A program made the position numbers and the translations under genes. This document shows, in pieces, positions 1 through 8,094 of a stretch of 64,000 bases of DNA. The notes beneath the pieces are model-generated. The model was not told the origin of the DNA. It saw nothing but the letters and a program-made list of their open reading frames with translations, and made no database searches. Origin of the DNA: Streptomyces olivochromogenes (lineage in GTDB: Bacteria > Actinomycetota > Actinomycetes > Streptomycetales > Streptomycetaceae); the NCBI RefSeq assembly GCF_021538895.1, contig NZ_JADDRL010000023.1, positions 1 through 64,000 on the forward strand. The letters run 5' to 3'. Each line of letters starts with the position of its first letter. Position 1 is the stretch's first letter.

Positions 1-1407
1 GGACCCTCCCGCGCCGCCGGTGCCACCGGAGGCGCCGCTGCCGCCCGAGCCCGCACCGCCGGAGCCGGAGCCGCCGCCCACGACGGTCGGAGTCTTGGCG
101 CCGCCCGTGCCGGTGGCGCACTGCGTCGCGCCCTTCTTGTCACAGGCGGGCGGATAAGGGGCGGTCTTGGCAAGGGTGTTGCTGCCGTCGCTGGAGAAGG
201 TGGGGTTGTGGCAGCTCTTGATGTTGATCGACTCGACGTCGACCCCGGGGATCCTGCGCACCTGGTTGAGGCCGGCCTTCACGAGGTTGATCGGCAGCGG
301 GGAGTAGCCGAGGTCGTCCACGTGCTGCTGCCCCTGGCAGAGGAAGTAGTACGCGAAGGCGCCGAGGGTCTTGCCCTTTTGGGTGTTGAAGTTCGACTCC
401 AGCTTGGTCGGCAGGATCATGTAGCTGTAGCTCGACAGCGGATAGGCCCGCCGGTCCGGGTCGGTGTAGACGTCGTCGAGGATCTGCGTGAGATAGCTGG
501 GCGAGGAGGTGTCCTCGTTGATCCGCGCCTTGAGCAGTGCCACGGCGACGTTTCTGGCGGTCGGCTCCACGTAGTACCCGGAGGCGTTGAGCACCTTGGC
601 CACCGGGAAGCCGGTGGTGTACACGGCGTACGAGTACTCGACGTAGGTGATCGTGCCGACGTTGCCGGCCTGGGCGACATAGCCGGAGACACCGTTGGAA
701 CCGGACTGGGCGACGAAGCCGCTGCCCGCCACGAGCGGGTAGTTGGAGGTGGTCCCGCAGGGGGTGCTGCGTCCGGCCCGGCCGCAGTAGCCGTTCCACA
801 GAGAGCCGTACCGCTTGCTCATCCAGGTCGTGAACTGCGCGGTCGTGCCCGAGCCGTCCGAGCGCACCACCGGCACGATCCGGCGGGCGGGCAGCGCCGA
901 GGCGAGCGCCGGGTTGTCCGCCCGGATCGCCGGGTCGTTCCAGGTCTTGACGGCCCCGGTGAAGATCTTGGCGATGACGTCCCCGGACAACCGGAGGTTG
1001 GTCACCCTGCGGCCCGCGATCGTGAGGTTGTACATGAACGAGGTGCCACCGGCCACGATCGGCATGTACGCGTACTTGCGGGCCGGGGGCGGGTCGACCA
1101 CACCCGAGTCCTTGATGCCGTACGGGATCTCGGACACCGCGTAGTCGACGGTCCCGTTGCGGAACTGGTTGCGGCCGTCCGAGGAGCCGGTGCCGTTGTA
1201 GTTCACCGTCATGCCGTACTGCTTGACGTTGGCCCGCCACTGGTCGAGCGCGTTCTGACTCCAGGTGGACCCGGCGCCGGAGATCGGGACGTACGTCGCC
1301 GCGGCGGCGGGCATCAGGGCGGCGTACAGCAGGGCGGCCACGAGGGCGAGGGCGGTCAGGGTCCTGGTGCGGACGCGTGCGGGGGCTGCCGGGCGTGATC
1401 CGGACAT
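1..1407 (-). CDS. pstS: PstS-type phosphate-binding protein, 3' end outside window
   Basis: Periplasmic-type substrate-binding protein that would capture phosphate outside the cell and hand it to the PstC/PstA permease encoded just upstream. Start ATG at 1405-1407. Residues 1-36 form a Sec-type signal peptide ending in an alanine run with no lipobox cysteine, unlike most actinobacterial PstS lipoproteins. Phosphate-site motifs are visible: GAGSTWS at residues 44-50, GTGSSDG near 72-78 and SDGSGTT in the middle of the protein. From about residue 435 to the window edge it becomes a Gly/Ser low-complexity tail, which could be a wall-spanning linker. 469 codons are present and the end lies beyond position 1. 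It is the last visible gene of the operon; no pstB ATPase is visible. Family assignment is strong; phosphate specificity is inferred from family. Confidence 0.85.
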   Translation of the reverse strand, partial: MSGSRPAAPARVRTRTLTALALVAALLYAALMPAAAATYVPISGAGSTWSQNALDQWRANVKQYGMTVNYNGTGSSDGRNQFRNGTVDYAVSEIPYGIKDSGVVDPPPARKYAYMPIVAGGTSFMYNLTIAGRRVTNLRLSGDVIAKIFTGAVKTWNDPAIRADNPALASALPARRIVPVVRSDGSGTTAQFTTWMSKRYGSLWNGYCGRAGRSTPCGTTSNYPLVAGSGFVAQSGSNGVSGYVAQAGNVGTITYVEYSYAVYTTGFPVAKVLNASGYYVEPTARNVAVALLKARINEDTSSPSYLTQILDDVYTDPDRRAYPLSSYSYMILPTKLESNFNTQKGKTLGAFAYYFLCQGQQHVDDLGYSPLPINLVKAGLNQVRRIPGVDVESINIKSCHNPTFSSDGSNTLAKTAPYPPACDKKGATQCATGTGGAKTPTVVGGGSGSGGAGSGGSGASGGTGGAGGS

Positions 1408-1444
1408 GGCGGGTTGACTCCTGGCTCCTGGGTCGTGGTCCTGG

Positions 1445-2719
1445 TCAGCGATGCTCTGGGCGAGTCCGGGCGGTGGCCGGTGCGGAGCGGTTGGCCATGC
1501 GCTCCGCGTCCCGGCGCGATGCCAGCACCCTGCGGTGCAGCTGGGCCCGGGTCAGCTCGCCCGGTCCGCGTCCGCCGATCAAACGGGCCAGCACGAACAG
1601 CAGCAGGACGAGGCCCATCAGCAGGGCGGCGGAGCCGAATCCCCGGGCGATGTAGGCGGGTTGGGGCGAGCGCACCAGGTCGAAGGTGGCCAGCGGCAGC
1701 GAGATCTGCGGGTCCTTGAACGGGTCGGCGTTCAGCCCGGCGTTGACTCCGGAGGTGAGCAGCACGGGCGAGGTCTCGCCGATCCCGCGCGCGGTGCCCA
1801 GGATCACCGCGGTGGTGAGGCCGGAGCGCGCGGTGGGCAGCACCACGGTCCACACCGTGCGCCACTGGCTCGCGCCCAGCGCGTACGACGCCTCGCGCAG
1901 CGAACCCGGCACCAGCCGGATGACGACGTCGGCGGCGCGGATGATGATCGGCAGCATCATCACGCTCAGCGCCAGCGCGGCGGCGAACCCGGACTTGTCG
2001 ACGCCGAGGATCAGGATGACCGTGGCGTAGATGAACAGGCCGGCCACGATCGACGGCAGGGCCGTCATGGCCTCGACGATGGTCCGCACGAAACGCGCGT
2101 AGCGTCCGGGCACTTCGTTGAGGAACACCGCACAGGCGAGGCCGAGCGGAACGGTGACGGCCAGTGAGATGGTGATCTGCTCCAGCGTGCCGAGCATCGC
2201 GTGCATCACGCCGCCGTCGGTGAGCGGCTGCAGCGGGCCCGTGCGCGCCATGTCCTGGGTGAAGAAATTGAGGTGCACCAGCGCCCGGTGACCGCGCCAC
2301 AGGGTGAAGCCGATGACGAAGACCAGGGCGGCCAGCACCAGGACGGCGAGGCTGTGCCAGATCACCGCGGTCACCCGGTCCCGTACGGCGACGCCCTTCT
2401 CGTCGAAGGAGACCAGCACCGCGTAGAGGGCGACGAAGAGCATGTAGCCGACCACCACGAAGCCCAGGACCGAGTCGAACGGGGCGATCCGGACGAACAG
2501 CAGGGCCGTCAGGGCGACGGAGCCCACCGCGGCACCCACCAGTGCGAGCACATCGGTGGCGTGGACGGCCGAGGTGTTGCGGCGTACCTCGCGTCCCTCG
2601 TCGGGCGTTCGGTCCACTCGCACCTGTTCCTTGTCTGCCTTGTCGAGGGGACCGCCGCTGATGGAACCGCTGTTGACGGGACCACTGTTGAGGGGACCGC
2701 TGTTGAGAAGATCGCTCAT
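1445..2719 (-). CDS. pstA: phosphate ABC transporter permease PstA
   Basis: Inner-membrane permease subunit (424 aa) of a Pst-type phosphate importer, pairing with PstC. The C-terminal 290 residues carry the binding-protein-dependent permease fold with several hydrophobic helices and the EAA-type loop around ASYALGASQW. It is longer than typical PstA (about 280-300 aa) because of an N-terminal extension of roughly 110 residues holding two or three extra hydrophobic segments. The first 25 residues contain a short LNSGP-like repeat encoded by a 15-bp tandem repeat. The start is one base after the pstC stop codon, so the two are probably translationally coupled; pstS follows after 37 bp. ATG at 2717-2719; a later start cannot be excluded because of the repeat. 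Confidence 0.88.
   Translation of the reverse strand: MSDLLNSGPLNSGPVNSGSISGGPLDKADKEQVRVDRTPDEGREVRRNTSAVHATDVLALVGAAVGSVALTALLFVRIAPFDSVLGFVVVGYMLFVALYAVLVSFDEKGVAVRDRVTAVIWHSLAVLVLAALVFVIGFTLWRGHRALVHLNFFTQDMARTGPLQPLTDGGVMHAMLGTLEQITISLAVTVPLGLACAVFLNEVPGRYARFVRTIVEAMTALPSIVAGLFIYATVILILGVDKSGFAAALALSVMMLPIIIRAADVVIRLVPGSLREASYALGASQWRTVWTVVLPTARSGLTTAVILGTARGIGETSPVLLTSGVNAGLNADPFKDPQISLPLATFDLVRSPQPAYIARGFGSAALLMGLVLLLFVLARLIGGRGPGELTRAQLHRRVLASRRDAERMANRSAPATARTRPEHR
2648..2711 (-). repeat. 15-bp tandem repeat at the 5' end of pstA
   Basis: About four imperfect copies of a unit close to GGGACCGCTGTTGAG on the plus strand. It encodes the LNSGP/VNSGS/ISGGP stretch of PstA. Copy number could vary by slippage in steps of five residues without breaking the frame. 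Confidence 0.7.
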
Positions 2720-2720
2720 G

Positions 2721-3752
2721 TCAGGCCTCCGCCCCCGCGCCCGAGCGGCTGCGCGCCACGATCGAGGAGGCGATGAAGTTGACGACGAGGGTCATCAGGA
2801 AGAGGGCGAGTCCGGCGGCCATGAGGGCCGACATGCCGAACGTGCTCGCGGAGCCGTAGCGCAGGGCGATCAGCGCCGACACGGAATTGGCGCCGTTCTG
2901 CAGGATGTGCGACTGGACGGCGAAGACCGGGGAGATGATCATGTAGACGGCGATCGTCTCGCCCAGTGCCCGGCCGAGGCCGAGCATGGTGCCGCCGATC
3001 ACCCCGCCGAGGCCGAAGGGCAGGACGACCGTACGGATCACGCCCCACTTCGTCGCCCCGAGCGCGAACGCTCCCTCCCGCTCACCGACCGGCGCCTGGG
3101 AGAACGCCTCACGCATGACCGAGCAGGCGATAGGCGTCACCATCAGGGCCACCACCATCCCGGCGATGAACGTGGACGAGGTGTAGACCGTCGTCGTCGC
3201 CAGCGGGTCGTGCGGGTCGGCCCCGTCGACCTTGAGGAAGGGAATCCAGCCGAAGTACGTGGAGATCCACCGGGACACCCCGACCACCTGGCCCTGGAGG
3301 AAGAAGGCCCCCCACAGCCCGTACACCACGCTCGGCACCGCGGCCATCAGGTCCACGACGCTGACCAGCGTCCGCCTCAGCCGCCGCGGCGCGTACTCCG
3401 AGATGTACAGGGCCGTGCCCAGCGCCAGCGGCACGGCGATGGCGATCGCCACGAGGCCGATGAGCACGGTGCCGGTGAGCACCGCGGCGATGCCGAAGTG
3501 GTGGGAGTCGGGTTCCCAGGCCGACGTGGTCAGGAACGAGCCCTTGGCCACACGGAGCGCCTCCGCCGCGCGGTAGCCGAGGAAGATGCCGACCAACAGC
3601 ATGATCACCAGCACCACGGCACCGCTGCCGCGCGCCGCGCCACGGAAGAGGCGGTCCACCAGCTCTCCCTCGGACCGCACGGCACGCGGTACGTCCAGGA
3701 TCTCCGGGTCCGCGGAATCCGGCTGTCCGAAGCCGGGGACGGCAGCGCTCAC
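2721..3752 (-). CDS. pstC: phosphate ABC transporter permease PstC
   Basis: Inner-membrane permease (343 aa, usual length for the family), partner of PstA. Predicted helices begin around residue 40 (a VVLVIMLLVG stretch) and the conserved permease loop shows EGAFALGATKWG around residue 235. Start is GTG at 3750-3752, overlapping the end of the upstream small gene by 4 bp. The stop is 1 bp before pstA. The overlaps indicate one transcript running from 4297 leftwards. Confidence 0.9.
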   Translation of the reverse strand: MSAAVPGFGQPDSADPEILDVPRAVRSEGELVDRLFRGAARGSGAVVLVIMLLVGIFLGYRAAEALRVAKGSFLTTSAWEPDSHHFGIAAVLTGTVLIGLVAIAIAVPLALGTALYISEYAPRRLRRTLVSVVDLMAAVPSVVYGLWGAFFLQGQVVGVSRWISTYFGWIPFLKVDGADPHDPLATTTVYTSSTFIAGMVVALMVTPIACSVMREAFSQAPVGEREGAFALGATKWGVIRTVVLPFGLGGVIGGTMLGLGRALGETIAVYMIISPVFAVQSHILQNGANSVSALIALRYGSASTFGMSALMAAGLALFLMTLVVNFIASSIVARSRSGAGAEA

Positions 3753-4297
3753 GACGCCCCTGCCCCGGCCTGGATCCGCACACGGGTCGTGGACCGAGGC
3801 GGATCGTCTCCGTCACCCGGACCCTCCGACGGCGCGGACCCCGGACCGGGCAGATGCAGACCGCGCAGCCGCGGCCGGCTGACCAGTCCGTCGCTTAACT
3901 GGGCCACCGGCACCGCGGCCAGGAACTGGTTCAGGTTGTACTGGCACTCCCGATGCCGCTGATACGCCCGCCCCGCCATGGCGACGTCCCGCCCGTCGAG
4001 TTGCACCCGCCAGGTCCAAGCGCCCGCTATGTCCGCCATGACGAGGACCGACCGCACGTCCTCGATGCGCTCCCGGAACCGCATCACCGCGGCCTGGCAC
4101 GCGGGCAGGCTCTCGAACGCCCGGGCACAGCGGCCGAGTTCACGGTTGTTGGCACCGACCAGCCGCCATCCGACGGGTCTCAGTTCCGTATCCGGTCTGC
4201 TTGGTCGTGTATCCGATCTGTGCTGCGCCTGCGGACTCGCCAGCAGGTTCATTCCAAGATCTTCGGTCGGCACATACAACAAGCGCGGACGGACCAT
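3749..4297 (-). CDS. small protein at head of pst operon, possible DUF1508/YegP-like repeats
   Basis: 182-aa soluble protein, first gene of the pst operon, overlapping pstC by 4 bp. No signal peptide or membrane segment. Two stretches look like repeats of one small fold: residues 44-80 beginning WRLVGANNRELG, and residues about 95-130 beginning WRVQLDGRDVAM. Both resemble the DUF1508 (YegP) pattern of a W-x-L-x-x-x-N/D-G strand followed by a helix. The C-terminal 40 residues are Pro/Gly rich. The ATG at 4295-4297 has an AGGGGGG Shine-Dalgarno 9 nt upstream. The function is unknown; position suggests a role tied to phosphate uptake. The DUF1508 link is by eye. Confidence 0.7.
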   Translation of the reverse strand: MVRPRLLYVPTEDLGMNLLASPQAQHRSDTRPSRPDTELRPVGWRLVGANNRELGRCARAFESLPACQAAVMRFRERIEDVRSVLVMADIAGAWTWRVQLDGRDVAMAGRAYQRHRECQYNLNQFLAAVPVAQLSDGLVSRPRLRGLHLPGPGSAPSEGPGDGDDPPRSTTRVRIQAGAGAS

Positions 4298-4660
4298 GTG
4301 GACCGACCCCCCTCCACGTCACTTTCTCGCCGCTGACCAAAAGGTCCCTCAGCGCCCCTGAGAGTCACGGTCTGTGGGGTGTCTGTGAACACGGTCCAGC
4401 GAAGGCCGAACGGAGTGAAGATGAACGGGAGGTGCTAGCGACCCAACGTGACAACGATCAAGACGCGGTCACGGAGAGCCCCGAGGGCCGTCCCGAGGGC
4501 AGTTGGGTGTGACGTTTGCCGTCGGCTCGCTTGCGGTCGTGAACGCCGGCGGGACCACGGGCAGCGGGCGCCGTCCCGTCGCCCAGCGCCGTCCCGCTGG
4601 CAGTCATATAGGCGATGACTACCGACGCGAGCGACGGGCGCCCGCTGCGAGTGTCGAGCC
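4298..4660. promoter_or_regulatory. divergent promoter region pst operon / MFS gene
   Basis: 363 bp between divergent starts. The minus strand has GTTCGGCCTTC (4401-4411) and GTTCACAGAC (4381-4390), 21 nt apart, a weak match to the 11-nt direct repeats of Streptomyces PHO boxes bound by PhoP. Towards the MFS gene there is AGTCAT-7-ATGACT (4602-4620), nested in a perfect 11-bp long-range inverted repeat CAGCGGGCGCC (4562-4572) / 4637-4647. Those repeats could be an operator for an unlinked regulator. No convincing gene is seen here. Confidence 0.35.
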
Positions 4661-5941
4661 ATGACCCGCACCACACCGCTACAGACCACCACTGGCTGGA
4701 TACCGCTGGCGGTGTTGGCCACGGCCCAGTTCCTGGTCGTGCTGAGCACGTCGATCGTGAATGTCGCCCTGCCCCAGATCCGGGCCGGGCTCGACCTGTC
4801 CGACACGAGCCAGGCCTGGACGGTCAACGCCTACGTACTGGTCTTCGGCGCGCTGTTGCTGCCGGGCGGGCGCGCGGGTGATGTCTACGGTCTGCGCCGC
4901 GTGTTTCTGCTCGGCATCGGCCTGTTCGCCCTCTCCGCCCTGGGCGCGGCACTGGCGCCCACGGCGAGCGTGCTGATCGCCTGCAGGGCGGTGCAGGGAA
5001 TCGGCGCCGCGCTGCTGGCGCCCACGGCGCTGGCCCTCGTGCTGACGCTCTATCCCGACGGCAACCGGCGTGGCACCGCGCTCGGCGTGTGGGGCGCGGT
5101 CTCCGGTGCCGGCGGTGCGGCGGGCGTGCTGCTGAGCGGGCTGCTCACCAGCCTGTTCGGCTGGCGTGCGGTGTTCGTCGTGATGGTGCCCCTGGCCCTG
5201 GCCGTCCTGGTGGCCACCTGGCTGCTGGTCGCAGCCGACCGACCACGCGGCGGAAGCCTGGATGTGCCGGGCACGGTGACGGTCACGGCGGGGCTGGTCG
5301 CGCTGACTTACGGCCTGTCAGGGCCTTGGCCGCTCGCCATGATCGGTCTGGCGCTGCTCGGCGTGTTCGTGGCGCTCCAGCGCCGCGCCACCGACCCGCT
5401 GCTGCCGGCGCGCATGAGCGTGGTGGCGGTGCCCAACGTGCTGATGTCCCTGCTGGGCGCGGTCTGGCTCGGCCTGTTCTACTTCCTGCCCCTCTACCAG
5501 CAACGCATCCTCGGCTACTCGCCCTTGGAGGCCGGGCTGACCCAGCTGCCCCTGGCCCTCATGATCACCCTCTCGTCGTGGGTCACCGGGAAAGTCTCCG
5601 GCCGTCCCGTGCTCCCCGTGGGCCTGCTGGTCCTCGCGGCCGGACTGGCCTGGCTGTCGCGAACCCCGGCCGACGGCACCTTCCTCGTGGACCTGCTCGG
5701 CCCCACGCTCCTCATCGGCATCGGGCTGGGGGTGGCCTTCGTCCGGCTCACCGCGATGTCCTCCACGGGCGTCCCGGCCGCCGACAACGGCCTGGCCGGC
5801 GGGCTGGTCAACGCCACCCGGCAGATCGGCGGAGCCATCGGCCTGGCCTTCCTGACGCTGCTCCCCTCCTTCGGCGCGGCCTTCGGGGCCTGCGCCGCCC
5901 TGACCCTGCTCATCTCGGCTCTCTCGACGCGAAAGGCATGA
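4661..5941 (+). CDS. MFS transporter, DHA2/EmrB-QacA-type drug efflux
   Basis: 426-aa major-facilitator efflux pump of the DHA2 type, predicted to export small hydrophobic compounds by proton antiport. The first helix begins at residue 13 and contains the family's IVNVALPQIRAGLD motif; motif A-like GRAGDVYGLRR lies near residue 70 and motif C-like GAVSGAGGAAG near 147-157. At 426 aa it is somewhat shorter than typical 14-helix members (about 480 aa), so it may have 12 helices. The ATG at 4661 has only a weak Shine-Dalgarno. Its stop overlaps the start of the carotenoid oxygenase gene (ATGA), so the two are translationally coupled; this suggests the pump moves a substrate or product of that enzyme. 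Confidence 0.85.
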   Translation: MTRTTPLQTTTGWIPLAVLATAQFLVVLSTSIVNVALPQIRAGLDLSDTSQAWTVNAYVLVFGALLLPGGRAGDVYGLRRVFLLGIGLFALSALGAALAPTASVLIACRAVQGIGAALLAPTALALVLTLYPDGNRRGTALGVWGAVSGAGGAAGVLLSGLLTSLFGWRAVFVVMVPLALAVLVATWLLVAADRPRGGSLDVPGTVTVTAGLVALTYGLSGPWPLAMIGLALLGVFVALQRRATDPLLPARMSVVAVPNVLMSLLGAVWLGLFYFLPLYQQRILGYSPLEAGLTQLPLALMITLSSWVTGKVSGRPVLPVGLLVLAAGLAWLSRTPADGTFLVDLLGPTLLIGIGLGVAFVRLTAMSSTGVPAADNGLAGGLVNATRQIGGAIGLAFLTLLPSFGAAFGACAALTLLISALSTRKA

Positions 5942-7281
5942 CCATGCCCCTGGACAAGCCCTACATCACCGGCCACTTCACCCCTGTCTCCGACGAGATC
6001 ACCGGCCGTGAACTGAAGGTGCGCGGCACCCTCCCGCCCGAGCTGAACGGCCGTTACTTCCGCAACGGGCACAATCCCAAGCCCGGCATCACTCCCAGCC
6101 ACTGGTTCCGCGGCGAGGGCATGATCCACGGCGTCCGCCTCACCGGTGGCCGGGCCGAGTGGTACCGCAACCGCTGGGTGCGCACCCCCTTCCTGGACGG
6201 CGTGCCGTTCACCGGAACCGAGCTCGAAGTCAGCGCCGCCGCCACCAACATCATCTTCCACGGGGGCCGCTACCTCGCCCTGCAGGAGGCCAACCTGCCC
6301 TGGGAGGTCAGCGCCGACCTCGACACGATCGGCGTGTACGACTTCGGCGGCAAGCTCACCAGCGCGATGACCGCCCACCCCAAGGAGGACCCCCAGACCG
6401 GCGAGCTGCACTTCTTCAGCTACAGCCCCTTCCCGCCGTACCTGACCTACTACGTGGCCGACGCCACCGGCGACATTGTCACCTCGCAGGTCATCGATGG
6501 CTCCGGCCCCTCGCTCATGCACGACTTCGCCATCACCCGCGAGCACGTCGTCTTCATCAACTCGCCGGTGGTCTTCGACCACGCCGAGCACTCAGGCATC
6601 CCCTACCGCTGGCACGACGACGTCCCGCTGCGCATCGGCGTGATGCCGCGAGCCGGTGGCGACACCACTTGGTTCGAAGTCGCCGACCAGGCCGCGCTGT
6701 TGCACGTCAGCAACGCCTACACCGACGCCCAGGGCCGGATCGTCCTCGAAGCACCGCGCTTCGACCGTTCCGCCTGGGAGAACTCGTGGAAGTGGTGGGT
6801 CGGCGCCCCCGGCTACGGCACCAGCCCCGACGCCGGCTCGACCTTCCACCGGTGGATCATGGACCCGGCCACCGGCAAGGTCGCCACCGAGTCCCTGAAC
6901 GACCTGGCCACCGAATTCCCGTCGATCAACGACGCCCACACCGGCTCGGTCTACCGCTACAGCTACGCCATCGCCTTCCCCGGCGCGGGTCTGTCCGGCT
7001 ACCACACTGTCAAGTTCGACACTCAGACCGGCCAGGAGACACTGCTCGCGCACGGCGAGGGCCGAATGCCCGGCGAGGCCGTCTTCGCGCCCGCCGCGGG
7101 CGGGACCGCCGAGGACGACGGCTACCTCCTCACCATCGTCAGCGACCTCAAGGCCGACGCCTCGGAGCTGCTCGTCCTGGACGCGAGCGACCTGAGCACC
7201 GTGGCCGCCGTCGAACTCCCCCGCAGGGTCCCGGCCGGCATCCACGGCCACTGGATCCCCGACACCGAACAGCCGGCCTGA
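5938..7281 (+). CDS. carotenoid oxygenase family (RPE65/CCD) enzyme
   Basis: 447-aa non-haem Fe(II) oxygenase of the carotenoid-cleavage family, which splits a C=C bond of carotenoids, apocarotenoids or stilbenes. The beta-propeller family hallmarks are present, beginning RYFRNGHNP near residue 40. The four expected iron-ligand histidines are in order: H147 (after SAMTA), H195 (in SLMHDF), H256 (in LLHVSNAY) and H436 (in GIHGHW). The first ATG at 5938 overlaps the MFS stop; a second ATG at 5944 is equally usable. Two strong hairpins follow the stop. No phytoene synthase or other carotenoid gene lies in the window, so the substrate is unknown. Confidence 0.9.
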   Translation: MTMPLDKPYITGHFTPVSDEITGRELKVRGTLPPELNGRYFRNGHNPKPGITPSHWFRGEGMIHGVRLTGGRAEWYRNRWVRTPFLDGVPFTGTELEVSAAATNIIFHGGRYLALQEANLPWEVSADLDTIGVYDFGGKLTSAMTAHPKEDPQTGELHFFSYSPFPPYLTYYVADATGDIVTSQVIDGSGPSLMHDFAITREHVVFINSPVVFDHAEHSGIPYRWHDDVPLRIGVMPRAGGDTTWFEVADQAALLHVSNAYTDAQGRIVLEAPRFDRSAWENSWKWWVGAPGYGTSPDAGSTFHRWIMDPATGKVATESLNDLATEFPSINDAHTGSVYRYSYAIAFPGAGLSGYHTVKFDTQTGQETLLAHGEGRMPGEAVFAPAAGGTAEDDGYLLTIVSDLKADASELLVLDASDLSTVAAVELPRRVPAGIHGHWIPDTEQPA

Positions 7282-7293
7282 CCCACCAAAGCC

Positions 7294-7328
7294 GCCCGGG
7301 CCGCTGATTCCCCCTCAGCGGCCCGGGC
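7294..7328 (+). terminator. hairpin terminator after carotenoid oxygenase
   Basis: Perfect 14-bp stem GCCCGGGCCGCTGA / TCAGCGGCCCGGGC with the 7-nt loop TTCCCCC, 13 bp after the stop. No T-tract, as usual in Streptomyces. Confidence 0.85.
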
Positions 7329-7394
7329 ACCCAACGCGGCCGGCATTCACGGCCACGGGAACCCGCACTCCGAACCGCCCGCCGCGCCCCAACT

Positions 7395-7429
7395 GCCCGG
7401 GCCGCCGTTTCCCCCACGGCGGCCCGGGC
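7395..7429 (+). terminator. second, near-identical hairpin
   Basis: Perfect 14-bp stem GCCCGGGCCGCCGT / ACGGCGGCCCGGGC with the same TTCCCCC loop as the hairpin 100 bp upstream. The shared core and loop suggest duplication. It lies 21 bp before the SRPBCC start, so it could also tune that gene's leader. Confidence 0.7.
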
Positions 7430-7450
7430 CCACGACTCCGAGGAACCGCC

Positions 7451-7921
7451 ATGACCTACCCCACGACCATCGACGAGAGCGCTCCCGTCGTCGCCGACCA
7501 CACCATCCGGATCGCCGCCCCTCTTGAGCGGGTCTGGCAGTTGCACACCGGGATCGGCTTCTGGCCCGGTTGGCAGCCCGCCATCACCGAGGCCCGGCTC
7601 GACGGCCCCGTCGCCCCCGGTACCACCTTCCACTGGGTGACCGCGGGCCTGTCCATCGACTCCACCATCTACGCGGTCGACGCTCCGCACCGCATCCTGT
7701 GGGGCGGACCCGCGCACGGCATCACCGGCGTCCACGAGTGGACCTTCACCGAGGACTGCGACAGCGTTGTGCTCCGTACCCGGGAATCCTGGGCGGGCGC
7801 GCCGGTCGACACCGACCGGGACAACCTCGCCGCCGCGCTGAACGACTCGCTCAGCGCCTGGCTCGACGCCCTGAAGAAGGAGGCGGAGCAGGGGCCGAAC
7901 CACTCCTCCTCACCCATCTGA
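7451..7921 (+). CDS. SRPBCC / polyketide cyclase-like ligand-binding protein
   Basis: 156-aa single-domain START-like protein; the family binds hydrophobic ligands in a helix-grip fold and includes polyketide cyclases and stress proteins. Visible hallmarks are the first strand IRIAAPLERVWQL (about residues 20-32), the GFWPGWQPAI segment, a central GTTFHW strand and a long C-terminal helix. No signal or membrane segment. It sits downstream of the carotenoid oxygenase on the same strand, separated by two hairpins, so co-transcription is uncertain. The substrate cannot be inferred. Confidence 0.8.
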   Translation: MTYPTTIDESAPVVADHTIRIAAPLERVWQLHTGIGFWPGWQPAITEARLDGPVAPGTTFHWVTAGLSIDSTIYAVDAPHRILWGGPAHGITGVHEWTFTEDCDSVVLRTRESWAGAPVDTDRDNLAAALNDSLSAWLDALKKEAEQGPNHSSSPI

Positions 7922-8006
7922 TGCCGGCCTTCGTGCCGACGATCGCCGACAGGCGCATGCGACCTGCGAGGCGTTCGCGCCCGCACCCCGGTGGGTGGCC
8001 GACTCC

Positions 8007-8052
8007 TTTGAGCGGCCACCTTGTGCGCGTTTGAGCGGCCGCCTCGTGCGCG
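8007..8052. repeat. 23-bp tandem duplication
   Basis: Two adjacent copies (8007-8029 and 8030-8052) beginning TTTGAGCGGCC and ending GTGCGCG, differing at two positions. It lies between the SRPBCC stop and the end of the pseudo-transpeptidase gene. It is non-coding as far as visible. Confidence 0.8.
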
Positions 8053-8094
8053 ACAGGTTCCTCCTTTCTGGACGCGGCGCGCCGCCTTTGGGCG

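Noticed and set aside
5515..6591. 358-codon minus-strand ORF across MFS and carotenoid oxygenase
   Set aside because: Spans two real genes on the other strand and has no recognisable motif.
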